A DNA stretch of 64,000 nucleotides, from assembly GCF_003201475.1 (NCBI RefSeq), contig NZ_QJJK01000011.1, positions 235,489 to 299,488 on the forward strand, in the 5' to 3' direction. Every line of letters starts with the position of its first letter. Position 1 is the first letter of the stretch. Under the pieces are notes generated by a model. It was not told where the DNA came from. It made no database searches and saw only the letters and a program-made list of their open reading frames with translations. Source of the stretch: Chelatococcus asaccharovorans (GTDB lineage: Bacteria > Pseudomonadota > Alphaproteobacteria > Rhizobiales > Beijerinckiaceae). A program made the position numbers and the translations under genes. Positions 8,205 to 16,806 of the stretch are shown one piece after another.

Positions 8205-9445
8205 ACAGCGTCCGGCGTCGGCGGCTCGGCGCGCGGCGCGACGGTATGGAGTACGACGGCCTTCTCAACACCTTTCAGGACGACCGGCGAACGCGGATGG
8301 AACGCGAACGCGTCCGGCCGAGCGGCCATGACGGCGTCCCGGGTATCCGGACAGACCAGCATCTGCCCCGGTGTGGACGGATCGACCTGCGCGACGATGC
8401 GCGCAGCCAGATTGACCGTGGCGCCGAAGATGTCCCCGTCTCGCGGGACCACCGGGCCCGTGGCCAGCCCGGTGCGAACCGGCGGCAACCCGTCCACGGC
8501 ACCGCGGTCTGCTATGGCAAAACAGGCTTCCAGCGCCGGGATGGCCTCTGGAAAGAGCAGCATCACCCCATCCCCGAGGGCTTTGACAAGCCGCCCGCCA
8601 TGCCGGGAAACCGCGTCCTGGGCGAGGGCCTCGAGGCGCGACGCATAGTCGGCTGCGTGCTCGTCACCCATCGCCTGGGTCAATGCCGTAAAGCCCGCAA
8701 GGTCGATGAAGGCGACCGTGGGCGGCCTGCGGTTGAGCGCTTCACCGAGGCCCGCCTCGCAGAGGACCTCCTGCACGCGCATGACGACATTGTCGAAGAC
8801 GGCCTCCTCCAGCATGCGCCGCTGGAGCAGGAAAAGCGCGCGGAACCCCAGCCGCTGCAACTGCAGCCGCATCTCCGCGCCGCGCACCAACATGTCGCGG
8901 CGCGAGACGCCGGAAGCCAGCATGCGCTCCTCGACTTCGCCGCGAAACAGATCCCGCATCGTCTCGACGCTGCGCCGCACGGATTGGCCGAAAATCCGCA
9001 GGACGCGCGCAAGGGCATCATCACCGAGACCAAAGGCCCGCGCGGCGGCGATCAGCGACATCAATTCGATATCGTCCTCACGCAACGGCTGATCCGGCCG
9101 CAAGGCCGGCAGGCCGATCGCACTGCGCAATCGCGCGGCGATCCCGGCGTCGAGACCGAGCGACGCCAACAGGTCTTCGCTCCCCCTCGCCGACAGGGAA
9201 ATGGGCTCGAACATCAGCTGGCCGGCGAAATCCAGGGATAGCAAATCATCCGCGATCGCTGCAGCCAGCACCGTGGTGTCCAGGCCTGCCTCGCGAAGCG
9301 CCAGCGCAAGGCGCACCCGGCTGGCATCAGCCGTCGCAAAGGATCCATCCGATGGGGACAGGATGCCCAGCGCAACGAAGTCGGCAATGTCACTGACGTC
9401 GCAACCTGCCAGTTGAGCGAGTTCGATCGTCGTGACGGTCGCCAT
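8201..9445 (-). CDS. Class III adenylate/guanylate cyclase with novel-looking helical N-terminus
   Basis: The C-terminal third (about 240-400) is a class III cyclase catalytic domain that would make cyclic nucleotide from NTP. Metal-binding aspartates are Asp248 (VAFIDLAGFTALT) and Asp292 (VKALGDGVMLLF). Lys288, Asp338 (DGDIFG) and the Asn345/Arg349 pair (GATVNLAARI) occupy the base-recognition and transition-state positions, so it looks catalytically competent and adenylate-type. The N-terminal ~235 residues have no membrane segment. They begin with a helix-turn-like segment (TIELAQLAGCDVSDIADFVALGIL) reminiscent of MerR/effector-sensing N-termini, followed by a long helical region, so the enzyme is probably soluble and regulated by that half. 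It converges with the alcohol dehydrogenase (4-bp overlap). Confidence 0.88.
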   Translation of the reverse strand: MATVTTIELAQLAGCDVSDIADFVALGILSPSDGSFATADASRVRLALALREAGLDTTVLAAAIADDLLSLDFAGQLMFEPISLSARGSEDLLASLGLDAGIAARLRSAIGLPALRPDQPLREDDIELMSLIAAARAFGLGDDALARVLRIFGQSVRRSVETMRDLFRGEVEERMLASGVSRRDMLVRGAEMRLQLQRLGFRALFLLQRRMLEEAVFDNVVMRVQEVLCEAGLGEALNRRPPTVAFIDLAGFTALTQAMGDEHAADYASRLEALAQDAVSRHGGRLVKALGDGVMLLFPEAIPALEACFAIADRGAVDGLPPVRTGLATGPVVPRDGDIFGATVNLAARIVAQVDPSTPGQMLVCPDTRDAVMAARPDAFAFHPRSPVVLKGVEKAVVLHTVAPRAEPPTPDAV

Positions 9446-9481
9446 GCAACCCTTACTCCATCGCGGTTCGACGGCGTCACA

Positions 9482-9603
9482 CTAGAGCAAATCCGGCTTG
9501 GATTGAATCAGCATTGGATTGGTCAGCAGATGCTGTCCGAGCTGGTGAATTTGCATGTTCATTGGGGAGTGGAGCCAATCCGAAAAAGTCGGACGTACTC
9601 CAG
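9482..9603. repeat. Degenerate member of the CTAGAG...CTCCAG repeat family
   Basis: It starts CTAGAGCAAATCCGGCTTGG and ends ACTCCAG. It shares, in order, GGTGAATTTG and GGAGCCAA with the copy at 44804-44911, with a 14-bp longer middle. It lies between the cyclase start and the small membrane protein. Confidence 0.7.
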
Positions 9604-9639
9604 GTGGACGGTTCCCAGACGGAAGGCCGGCTTGGAACG

Positions 9640-9843
9640 CTATTCGGTGATCTTTGTCGAAGGCGGCGCGGAAATCGCCAGGAGATCAAGCGAGCGAACG
9701 ATGGAGACAAGCGCGAGCACGATGACGACGACCCGGATGATCATCTTGACGCGACCATCGAAGGGCAGGAACCGGACGAGCCAGATAACGAGACCGCAGA
9801 TCAAGATCGTCACGATCGCATGCGTCAGAACGGTGATGGCCAT
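9640..9843 (-). CDS. Small two-helix membrane protein (Thivi_2564-like)
   Basis: ATG at 9843 is preferred over 9918 because GGTAGGAGAAC precedes it and the upstream extension lies in repeat DNA. The 67-residue product has two hydrophobic segments (about 2-22 and 32-52) separated by the short positively charged turn LPFDGRVKM, ending in a soluble SAPPSTKITE tail. The pattern resembles the Thivi_2564 family of small membrane proteins of unknown function. It is flanked on both sides by intergenic repeats. Confidence 0.7.
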   Translation of the reverse strand: MAITVLTHAIVTILICGLVIWLVRFLPFDGRVKMIIRVVVIVLALVSIVRSLDLLAISAPPSTKITE

Positions 9844-9857
9844 GCATTGTTCTCCTA

Positions 9858-9949
9858 CCTGGAGCCAATCCGGCTTCGAATGAACAATCTGTTGATTGAA
9901 TCGGCTGAGGCCATCCAAGCCGGCAACGGGTGAATGGGCGCGTCTAGAG
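9858..9949. repeat. Partial CTAGAG-family repeat upstream of the small membrane protein
   Basis: CTGGAGCCAATCCGGCTTCG and, later, CATCCAAGCCGG resemble blocks of the 44804 copy, with the right end at a CTAGAG motif shared with the next element. It lies just upstream of the small membrane protein start (9843). Similarity is partial, so this may be a decayed copy. Confidence 0.5.
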
Positions 9950-10049
9950 CATAATCCGACCGGAGTGAAACGAGGATCGATAAGATTATGCTTGAAATAA
10001 AAGAGGTTAGAGCGCCGATCCGATGCAATCAGATCGAAACGCGCTCTAG
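9944..10049. repeat. 106-bp palindromic element bounded by CTAGAG and CTCTAG
   Basis: The ends CTAGAG (9944) and CTCTAG (10049) are exact inverted repeats. Inside are two hairpins: AGCATAATC pairing with GATTATGCT, and GAGCGC pairing with GCGCTC. Length and layout (two hairpins between the same termini) match the 107-bp element at 43562, although the internal sequence differs. The rest of 10050-10257 holds nothing recognised. Confidence 0.75.
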
Positions 10050-10257
10050 CCTGGAGCGCAACAAGTCCCGCAGCAGACGGACGTGCTCGGGGAGAAATCG
10101 CGTCAACACCCCGTCGCCAATACGCCCCGTCGCCAATGAAGACGCACGCGCTGCTGTTGGCTACATCGGCCGCATAGGCATCGTGAACGCCCCCATTGGA
10201 CGTGGAGACGCCGCCACGGCTTTGGGCCGTGCTATACGCCGGGCCGTTGGTTGATGC

Positions 10258-10392
10258 TTAACGGCGCCTTGGGTCTCTGCGCAACCGCACAGGCACCAGT
10301 TTCGTCGCCGGGCGTCGCACGGCGTATGCAAACAGCGCGACTGCGGCGAGATTGATAGCGGCGGCGCTAATCAGATAGCCGATGATATTCAT
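10258..10392 (-). CDS. Putative 44-aa single-helix membrane protein
   Basis: An ATG at 10392 preceded by AAGGGA opens a 44-codon frame ending TAA at 10258. It begins MNIIGYLISAAAINLAAVAL, a 25-residue hydrophobic helix, and ends in an Arg-rich tail (VRLRRDPRRR). This fits a small inner-membrane protein with a cytoplasmic basic tail. No family is recognised. The frame is short, so chance is possible, but the composition and ribosome site favour a gene. Confidence 0.5.
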   Translation of the reverse strand: MNIIGYLISAAAINLAAVALFAYAVRRPATKLVPVRLRRDPRRR

Positions 10393-10666
10393 ACTTCGAT
10401 CCCTTACCCACCGCTATATGAACGCCAAGGTAGCGCTTCGGTTCCACGCATCCGATCGCGCGCCTCTTGATCCCGACCTTTTCGCCCTATGCCAGGGACG
10501 CGTTGACCTGTCGCTGACTCAGGTCGATGATAGGCGCGCCTTGAGCATTTGACGAGATGGGTTCGCCATCGATGATGCGAAAAGCACGAGTAAAGTCAAC
10601 GAGGCAGCTAAAATTGGTGCGCGGAGCGCAGCATGTGATGCCGGAAGAGCGGGGCCAGCGACGATC

Positions 10667-11278
10667 ATGACGACAGCCAGCGCCATCATGGCCACCCTGG
10701 GGCTCAAACGCCACCCGACTTGCGGGTACGTCCAGGAAACCTATCGCAGCCATCACAGTCTGCCCGCATCATCGCTGCCGGATGGCTATCAGGGCCCGCG
10801 TCCGGCGGGGTCGGCTCTCTATTTCATGGTGACGACCGATGCCCATATTGTGATGCACCGCATCCGCGGCGACCAGATCTATCACCACTACCTCGGCGAT
10901 CCCCTCCAAGTCCTCCTCCTCTATCCCGACGGCACGGGAGAAATACGCGTGGTCGGCCCGGATCTCGAAGCCGGCATGCGGCCGCAGCTTCTCATCCCGG
11001 GCGGCACCTTTCACATGTCACGCCTCGAACACCACCAGGGCTTTGCCCTTCTGGGGTCGTCCGAATGGATCGGGGTCGAGCCGCCCGATGTCGAACTGGG
11101 CGACTTCGAAGACCTGAGCCGACGCTATCCGGCCATGCGCGACATCATGATGGATTTCATGGCGAGCGCAGGCTCGCCCAGCGGTCCCTTGCGTGAGGCC
11201 CTGCGGCATCGCGAGGCCCTGTTGGACGAGGCCTTGAAAGAGACCTTCCCCGGCAGCGATACACCTTCTATCGCTTGA
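10667..11278 (+). CDS. Cupin domain protein, DUF985 family
   Basis: This 203-residue protein carries the DUF985 cupin pattern: LGLKRHPTCGYVQETYRS (about 10-27), SALYFMVT, HRIRGDQIYHHYLGDPL with clustered histidines of the beta-barrel site (about 63-81), and PQLLIPGGTFHMSRL. Such proteins are single-domain cupins, of which yeast YML079w is the structural example, and their substrate is not settled. A helical C-terminal extension of about 60 residues (PAMRDIMMDFMAS...) follows the barrel and is longer than in many relatives. The start could be ATG 10667 or ATG 10688; the latter aligns better with the family. No operon partner is evident. Confidence 0.82.
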   Translation: MTTASAIMATLGLKRHPTCGYVQETYRSHHSLPASSLPDGYQGPRPAGSALYFMVTTDAHIVMHRIRGDQIYHHYLGDPLQVLLLYPDGTGEIRVVGPDLEAGMRPQLLIPGGTFHMSRLEHHQGFALLGSSEWIGVEPPDVELGDFEDLSRRYPAMRDIMMDFMASAGSPSGPLREALRHREALLDEALKETFPGSDTPSIA

Positions 11279-11372
11279 CCCCCCGTTCGTCGCCTGATTC
11301 AGGGTGACGCGATGGCATCGACCGAGACATTCCCGCCCGACCCGAGACACCAACGATCAAGGCAACGACACA

Positions 11373-12125
11373 ATGAGTTTACCGGATCGCATCCAGGATG
11401 CCGCAACCATCCTGGCGGAGGCGCATCGCACCGGCACGGCCATCGAAAGCCTGCCCGCCAACCTGGTCAGCTCAGCCGCGGAAGCCTATGCGGTGCAGGA
11501 GCGCGTGGTCCAGCTGCTCGATCAGGATGTCGTCGGCTGGAAGGCCGGCTTCGATGCGGACGGCCAACCGATGTGTGCGCCGATCATGGCCCGGGTCAGC
11601 CGCCACGGAGGCCCGGAACTTCCCGTATTCGGCAGCGCGCCCTGCGCCATCGAAGTGGAAATCGCCTATATCCTTGACGCAGACGTGCCCGCGGACGCGC
11701 CGGTCGCAGACGCGCAATCCGTCGTCTCGCAGATCGCGCTGGGCATGGAGCTCATCCAGTCCCGCTACCGGGACCGGGCAGCGCAGCCCTTCCTGGCGAT
11801 GCTCGCGGACGGCCTCGCCAACGGCGGTTACTATCTGGCGGCTCAAAGCCGCTGGGCCGACGCACCGGACCTCAAGGCCATGCATCTGACCGTGATGCGG
11901 GATGGCGAGACGATCTGGGACAAGACCGTTGCCCACCCGCAGGTCGATCCCGCAACTCCCCTCAACGCGCTGCTCGCCGCGCCTCCACGCCATTGCGGGG
12001 GACTCAGGAAGGGCCAGTTCATCACGACAGGCACGCTGAACGGTGCCCCAACAGTCCCCGTGCCGAGCAGCGTCGCCGCCCTCACGGTCATCGGACCGCT
12101 GGCCGCCAAGCTCGTCAAGCGCTAA
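11373..12125 (+). CDS. 2-keto-4-pentenoate hydratase / fumarylacetoacetate hydrolase-like protein
   Basis: The 250-residue product from ATG 11373 resembles the MhpD-like hydratase branch of the FAH superfamily, which hydrates 2-hydroxypenta-2,4-dienoates or cleaves related keto acids using Mg2+. The N-terminal helix ending in AYAVQERVV, the GWKAGF segment, the acidic IEVEIAYIL metal-binding stretch (about 90-98), and the C-terminal GQFITTGTLNGAPTV loop are all family features. No neighbouring aromatic-degradation genes are seen, so the substrate is uncertain. The stop codon lies inside an 18-bp tandem duplication. Confidence 0.82.
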   Translation: MSLPDRIQDAATILAEAHRTGTAIESLPANLVSSAAEAYAVQERVVQLLDQDVVGWKAGFDADGQPMCAPIMARVSRHGGPELPVFGSAPCAIEVEIAYILDADVPADAPVADAQSVVSQIALGMELIQSRYRDRAAQPFLAMLADGLANGGYYLAAQSRWADAPDLKAMHLTVMRDGETIWDKTVAHPQVDPATPLNALLAAPPRHCGGLRKGQFITTGTLNGAPTVPVPSSVAALTVIGPLAAKLVKR

Positions 12126-12154
12126 GCAAGGATCTCGCGCTAAGCAAGGATCTC
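12119..12154. repeat. 18-bp perfect tandem duplication spanning a stop codon
   Basis: GCGCTAAGCAAGGATCTC occurs twice back to back. The first copy carries the TAA stop of the hydratase-like gene, and the second repeats it downstream in the 44-bp gap before the convergent AbrB-family gene. Confidence 0.9.
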
Positions 12155-12169
12155 GCCGGCGGCCGGCCC

Positions 12170-13258
12170 TTACTTTGTTTCGTCGCCGGCCACATAGGCA
12201 TTCTGCAGCCGGCGGCTTTCCATCCGGTTGATGGTCGCGATGATGATCGGCAGCAGGACCGCGACCAGCATAAAGCGCGCCAGGTGATGGGCGCCGACGA
12301 AGATCGGGTCCAGCCCGAGCAGAAGCGCCAGCACCGTCATGACTTCAAGGCCACCGGGCGCGAAGGCGATGATGGCCGCGGCAAAGGTCACGTCGGCCAG
12401 TTGCCAGGAGACCACGGCAAATCCCAAGGCGATCGCGAAGGAAACGACGAAGGATCCGATGGCGGCCGGGAAGGCCGCTATCAGGGCGGGCCGGTTGATG
12501 GTGGCGAAGCGCGATCCGACGAAGGCGCCCACCAACACGAGTGACAGCGTATAGAGCGGTACCGGCAACCGGCCCTGCACCAGACCAAAACCATGCGCGA
12601 GGACACTGACAACGAGCGCGCCAAGCAGCATCGGCGCAGCGACTTTCAAGCGGTGCAACACCAGCGAAAGCATGAATGACAGCGCCATGATCACGGTGAA
12701 GGGCAAGGGTGCCAGCACCTCACCTGTCTGTGGTACCTCTGTTGCGGCGCCCGAGAACACGATGATCATCGGTAGGATCAGTACGAGCACAAAGAGGCGG
12801 AAGGATTGCACGACCGCAATCAATCCAACGTTTCCCCCGCGATCCGCTGCAACGGCCATCACCGTCGACAAAGCTCCAGGCGCCGAACCAAGAACCGCGT
12901 CAGCCAGGGTCCAGCCCGACCTGCGCTTGAGCCAAAGCGACGTCAGGACCAGCACGCCGACAACCGACAAGGCAAGAAGCAGGAGGCTGACGGGATAGCG
13001 GGTCAGTGCGCTGAGCGCTTCGGGAGTGGCCGTCGCCCCCATGCTGAACCCGGCCAGCAGGAAGGCGGTCTCCACCAGAGGCCGCGCCATTGGCACGGAG
13101 CGGCGGATGAGACACAGGAAGACGACGGCGCTGACTGGACCTGCCACCCAGGCCGCAGGAACGCCGAGGGTAACAAATAACAGGCCACCGGCTCCGGCCA
13201 AGGCGACCTGCGCGACTTGACGCGCGGATGCCAGGAGAACGGAACCGATGCGGGTCAT
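12170..13258 (-). CDS. AbrB family membrane protein (putative transporter/regulator)
   Basis: A 362-residue polytopic membrane protein with about ten hydrophobic segments, arranged as two similar halves. GVPAAWVAGPVSAVVFLCL in the first half corresponds to the LLGALVVS/GFGLV region of the second, and each half has an SxAPGxLxxM-type loop: LGSAPGALSTVMAVA (about 125-139) and IIAFAPGGLEVMTVLA (about 306-321). This duplicated APGG pattern is typical of the AbrB (AbrB duplication, PF05145-type) family. These proteins are annotated as putative ammonia monooxygenase or transporters, without solid biochemistry. Inner-membrane location is certain; the substrate is unknown. It converges with the hydratase-like gene. 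Confidence 0.85.
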   Translation of the reverse strand: MTRIGSVLLASARQVAQVALAGAGGLLFVTLGVPAAWVAGPVSAVVFLCLIRRSVPMARPLVETAFLLAGFSMGATATPEALSALTRYPVSLLLLALSVVGVLVLTSLWLKRRSGWTLADAVLGSAPGALSTVMAVAADRGGNVGLIAVVQSFRLFVLVLILPMIIVFSGAATEVPQTGEVLAPLPFTVIMALSFMLSLVLHRLKVAAPMLLGALVVSVLAHGFGLVQGRLPVPLYTLSLVLVGAFVGSRFATINRPALIAAFPAAIGSFVVSFAIALGFAVVSWQLADVTFAAAIIAFAPGGLEVMTVLALLLGLDPIFVGAHHLARFMLVAVLLPIIIATINRMESRRLQNAYVAGDETK

Positions 13259-13412
13259 ACCATCTCGATGACGAAGGCGCGGTTCAGCGCGCGCAGGGGA
13301 TAGAAGACCTATCGCGCGTTCTGCAACTGTCCGTCAAACGCTCATGGCGCAACGCGCAGGTGCAGGCCATGCACCGGCTGCAGCCCCGTATGGGCTCCTG
13401 GCCAAAGCGCCC

Positions 13413-14600
13413 TCAGCGCGCCAGGCGCATGAGGGCCGTGGCGAGCCGGCGGGTGGCCTCCTCGAGATCGGCGCTCTTCCGCGCGAAGCACAGCCGGAAG
13501 AAGGCCTCGCCCCCCGCACCGAAGGTCGTGCCTGGCGCCAGGCCCACGGCCGCTTCATCGACGAGGACCTTGGCAAAGCGTGCGCTGTCCTCGACACCGT
13601 CGACCGAAAAGAACAGGTAGAAAGCGCCCTGCGCAGGTGCAAATCGAACGCGATTGGTTGCAGAAAGGCCCTGCGAGACGATCGCCCGGCCGATCTTGGC
13701 ACGCTCGAATTGCTCGGCAAAGAAGGCCTCACCCTGGTCCAGCGCGGCGATTGCGGCGCGCTGCATGAAGGCAGCGGTGCCGGACGAGGAATACTGGATC
13801 AGATTCTCGATGGTCTGGCCAAGCCGGGGGTTCGCCTCCAGCCAGCCGACACGCCAGCCGGTCATGGCCCAATTCTTCGACATCGTCTGCACGAACACGA
13901 TGCGGTCTTCATCGTCGATCACGTCGCGGAAAGACGGGGCCGGGGCCGGCGCGTCATAGACAAAGCGCCCGTAGATCTCGTCGGCGATGATCCACAGGCC
14001 ATGGCGACGCGCCAGAGCGAGGACGGCCGCGATATCCTCGGCGGTGGCCATCCAGCTCGTCGGATTGGACGGCGTGTTGATCACCAGGGCCTTCGTTGCC
14101 GGGGTGATGGCCGCAGCGATCCGATCGATGTCGAGAAGCCAGCCCTTGTCGGTGAAGGTCATCGGCACCTCGACCGGCCGCGCGCCGGAAATGCCCACGC
14201 CGGCCACGAAATTCGGCCATGCGGGCGTCGGCACGATCACCTCGTCACCGGCGCCCGATACCATGCGGAAGGCTGTCTGCAACGCATGCATGCCACCGCT
14301 GGTCACAAAAAAGCGCTCCGGCGAAACCGGGCGGCCATAGATGCGACCGATATAGCGGGCGATCGCCTCACGCAGCTCAGGCAAGCCGCGCTGATAGGTG
14401 TAGAAGGTCTCACCGGCGGCGAGCGAGGCGACGGCCGCCTCGGCGATGAAGGACGGGGTCGGCAGGTCCCCCTCCCCGACCCACAGCGGGATCAAACCCT
14501 CGCGATGACGACCATAATTGAAGACATCGACGATACCACTGATGGGGGCCTCGATGGCCTCGCGTCGAAGAGAGGAAATAAGGCTGTCCGTTTCGATCAT
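13413..14600 (-). CDS. Class I/II PLP-dependent aminotransferase
   Basis: A 395-residue aspartate-aminotransferase-fold enzyme from ATG 14600 (MIETDSLISSLRREA); an extension to 14657 is Arg-rich and not family-like. Fold type I residues are visible: TYQRGLPELREAIA, SNPTS (Asn179), ADEIYGRF (Asp207, Tyr210) and the Schiff-base Lys242 in SKNWAMTGWRVGW with Arg250. The C-terminal carboxylate-binding Arg is in FFRLCFARK. The amino donor and acceptor cannot be predicted. It is divergent from the yejA-type gene, with a 343-bp gap. Confidence 0.9.
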   Translation of the reverse strand: MIETDSLISSLRREAIEAPISGIVDVFNYGRHREGLIPLWVGEGDLPTPSFIAEAAVASLAAGETFYTYQRGLPELREAIARYIGRIYGRPVSPERFFVTSGGMHALQTAFRMVSGAGDEVIVPTPAWPNFVAGVGISGARPVEVPMTFTDKGWLLDIDRIAAAITPATKALVINTPSNPTSWMATAEDIAAVLALARRHGLWIIADEIYGRFVYDAPAPAPSFRDVIDDEDRIVFVQTMSKNWAMTGWRVGWLEANPRLGQTIENLIQYSSSGTAAFMQRAAIAALDQGEAFFAEQFERAKIGRAIVSQGLSATNRVRFAPAQGAFYLFFSVDGVEDSARFAKVLVDEAAVGLAPGTTFGAGGEAFFRLCFARKSADLEEATRRLATALMRLAR

Positions 14601-14943
14601 GGCTGTAACCAGTCGCCTCGCGTGTTCCCGGCGCCGTCCCCGACGGCACAAGCGCACTCCACGGCAAGCTCTTAGCGCGGATCAGCGGCCAGAAACCATC
14701 AAATCTCGCGATCTATTGACCGCCATTTGTGATCAATCGTCTCGTAGACACGGCATGATCCATGCAGAATCCGCAGCCTCGACCGCAGCGCGCGCGTCCT
14801 TGCCGCAGGAGAGCGTGGGGGCGTCGAACGCAACCTCTTGAAGGTTGGCGGCAAGCCGGGGAAGCGCCATAGTGCGCCACCGGCCTGCTTGCGGCGCATG
14901 CCGTCCGCCGACCCGTGTAGATGTCTGGAAACGGAGTGGTTGA
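14601..14943. other. Divergent intergenic region between aminotransferase and Yej-type transporter
   Basis: This 343-bp stretch must carry the promoters for both directions. I could not place a convincing -35/-10 pair. A possible -35-like TTGACC at about 14716 has no clear partner. A GGAG about 10 nt before 14944 is the ribosome site of the transporter gene. No gene is seen. Confidence 0.5.
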
Positions 14944-16806
14944 TTGCAGTTTCGCCTCGTAGCCATCGCCTGTCTCGCGGCCCTGGTCGCGCCCTTCTCC
15001 GCGGCAAAGGCTGAAATGAGCTGGCGGCACGGATTGTCCCTGGTGGGCGAGCCGAAATACCCGCAGGGCTTCGCGCATTTTGACTACGTGAACCCTTCGG
15101 CGCCCCAGGGCGGCACGCTACGCCTTGGCTCCATTGGCGGCTTCGACAATTTCAACCTCGCCTTGACAGGCCTGAAAGGGGAGCTCGAGATCGGCATCAG
15201 TCGCATCTACGATACGCTCATGACGTCGAGCCTCGACGAGATCAGCAGCGAATACGGGCTGGTGGCGGAGAGCGTGAGTTATCCCGACGACATATCTTCA
15301 GTGACCTTTCGCCTGCGGCCCCAGGCCCGCTTTCACGATGGCACGAAGATGACTCCGGAGGACGTCATCTTCTCCTTCGAGACCCTGAAAGCGACCAGCC
15401 CAATGTACATGGCCTATTGGCGCAATGTGGCGAAGGCGGAGGCGACCGGGCCAAACGAGGTGACCTTCACCTTCGACGAGAAGGGGAACCGCGAGCTGCC
15501 GCTCATCGTCGGCCAGCTCACCGTGCTGCCCAAACACTGGTGGCAGGGCAAGACCGCCAACGGCACGCCGCGTGATGTCACCGCGACGACGCTGGAACCG
15601 CCGCTCGGCTCGGGCCCTTACCGCATGAAGACCTTCGAGGCGGGGCGCTATGCGGTCTACGAGCAGGTGGCCGACTACTGGGCGAAAGACCTGCCGGTGA
15701 ACAGGGGCACGAACAATTTCGGTGAGATCCGCTACGACTATTTTCGTGACGCGACCGTCTTGTTCGAGGCCTTCAAGGGCGATCGCATCGACTGGCGGCG
15801 CGAGAATGTCATCCGCAACTGGATGACCGCCTACGATTTTCCGGCCGCCCGCGACGGCCGCATCGTCCGCGAGGAATTTCCCATCCGCAATCTCGGCATC
15901 ATGCAGGGAATGGTCTTCAACCTGCGCCGGGAGAAATTCCAGGATATCCGCGTCAGGCGGGCCTTCAACTACGCGTTCGATTTCGAGGAACTCAACCGCA
16001 CGATCTTCTTCGATCGCTATGAGCGCATCAATTCGTTCTTCTTTGGCACCGAACTCGCTTCGAGCGGCCTGCCGCAGGGGCGCGAGCTCGAACTCCTCAA
16101 CGCGGTGAAGGACAAAGTGCCGCCGGAGGTTTTCACCACCCCTTACGCCAATCCCGTCGGCGGCACCACGGAGAAGAAGCGCGACAACCTGCGCACGGCG
16201 CTGGGACTTTTGCGCGAGGCGGGCTACGAGCTGAAGGGCACCCGGCTCGTCGATGCAAGAACCGGCACGCCGTTTACGATGGAAATCCTTGGCTACGATC
16301 AGACGATGGAGCGCTGGGCGGCGCCCTTCAAGGCCGCGCTCGAACGTCTTGGTATCGGGGTGAGCCTGCGGATCGTCGACGCGGCCCAATACCAGAACCG
16401 GCTGCGCAGCTTCGATTTCGATGCGACGGCGACGTTGTTTCCGCAATCCCTGTCACCCGGGAACGAGCAGCGGGATTTCTGGGGTTCGCACGCGGCAGAC
16501 CAGCCTGGCTCCTACAATCTTGCCGGTATCAAGAACCCGGCCGTCGACGCGCTGATCGAGCAGATCATCTATGCCAAGACCCGCGAGGAACTGGTGGCGG
16601 CCACGCATGCGCTCGACCGCGTGCTCCTGTGGAGCGCCTATGTCGTTCCTCAATACTACTTCATGAAGGAACTGACGGCACGCTGGGATCGCTTCGACCA
16701 TCCCAAGACCATGCCCTATTTCGGCGGAGCCGCCTTCCCAACCGTGTGGTGGTCGAAGGCTGCCGCCGCAGCCAACGATAACAGCAGGGTGGGGAGAAAC
16801 CCGTGA
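14944..16806 (+). CDS. Extracellular solute-binding protein family 5, YejA-like (first copy)
   Basis: A periplasmic binding protein of 620 residues that would deliver oligopeptides, or microcin C-type peptide-nucleotides, to the YejBEF importer downstream. TTG at 14944 is the start: an in-frame TGA immediately precedes it, GGAG lies upstream, and it is needed for the Sec signal peptide (MQFRLVAIACLAALVAPF, cleavage near AKA-E). Family features are RHGLSLVGEPKYP, FAHFDYVNPSAPQGG, LRPQARFHDGTKMTPEDV and EPPLGSGPYRMKTFE. It overlaps the second binding-protein gene by 4 bp (GTGA), implying translational coupling. The two products are clearly paralogous. Confidence 0.88.
   Translation: MQFRLVAIACLAALVAPFSAAKAEMSWRHGLSLVGEPKYPQGFAHFDYVNPSAPQGGTLRLGSIGGFDNFNLALTGLKGELEIGISRIYDTLMTSSLDEISSEYGLVAESVSYPDDISSVTFRLRPQARFHDGTKMTPEDVIFSFETLKATSPMYMAYWRNVAKAEATGPNEVTFTFDEKGNRELPLIVGQLTVLPKHWWQGKTANGTPRDVTATTLEPPLGSGPYRMKTFEAGRYAVYEQVADYWAKDLPVNRGTNNFGEIRYDYFRDATVLFEAFKGDRIDWRRENVIRNWMTAYDFPAARDGRIVREEFPIRNLGIMQGMVFNLRREKFQDIRVRRAFNYAFDFEELNRTIFFDRYERINSFFFGTELASSGLPQGRELELLNAVKDKVPPEVFTTPYANPVGGTTEKKRDNLRTALGLLREAGYELKGTRLVDARTGTPFTMEILGYDQTMERWAAPFKAALERLGIGVSLRIVDAAQYQNRLRSFDFDATATLFPQSLSPGNEQRDFWGSHAADQPGSYNLAGIKNPAVDALIEQIIYAKTREELVAATHALDRVLLWSAYVVPQYYFMKELTARWDRFDHPKTMPYFGGAAFPTVWWSKAAAAANDNSRVGRNP

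Noticed and set aside
10519..10707. 62-aa minus-strand frame with hydrophobic stretches before the cupin gene
   Set aside because: It overlaps the start of the well-supported cupin gene, has no clear ribosome site and no family likeness; a hydrophobic shadow is more likely.
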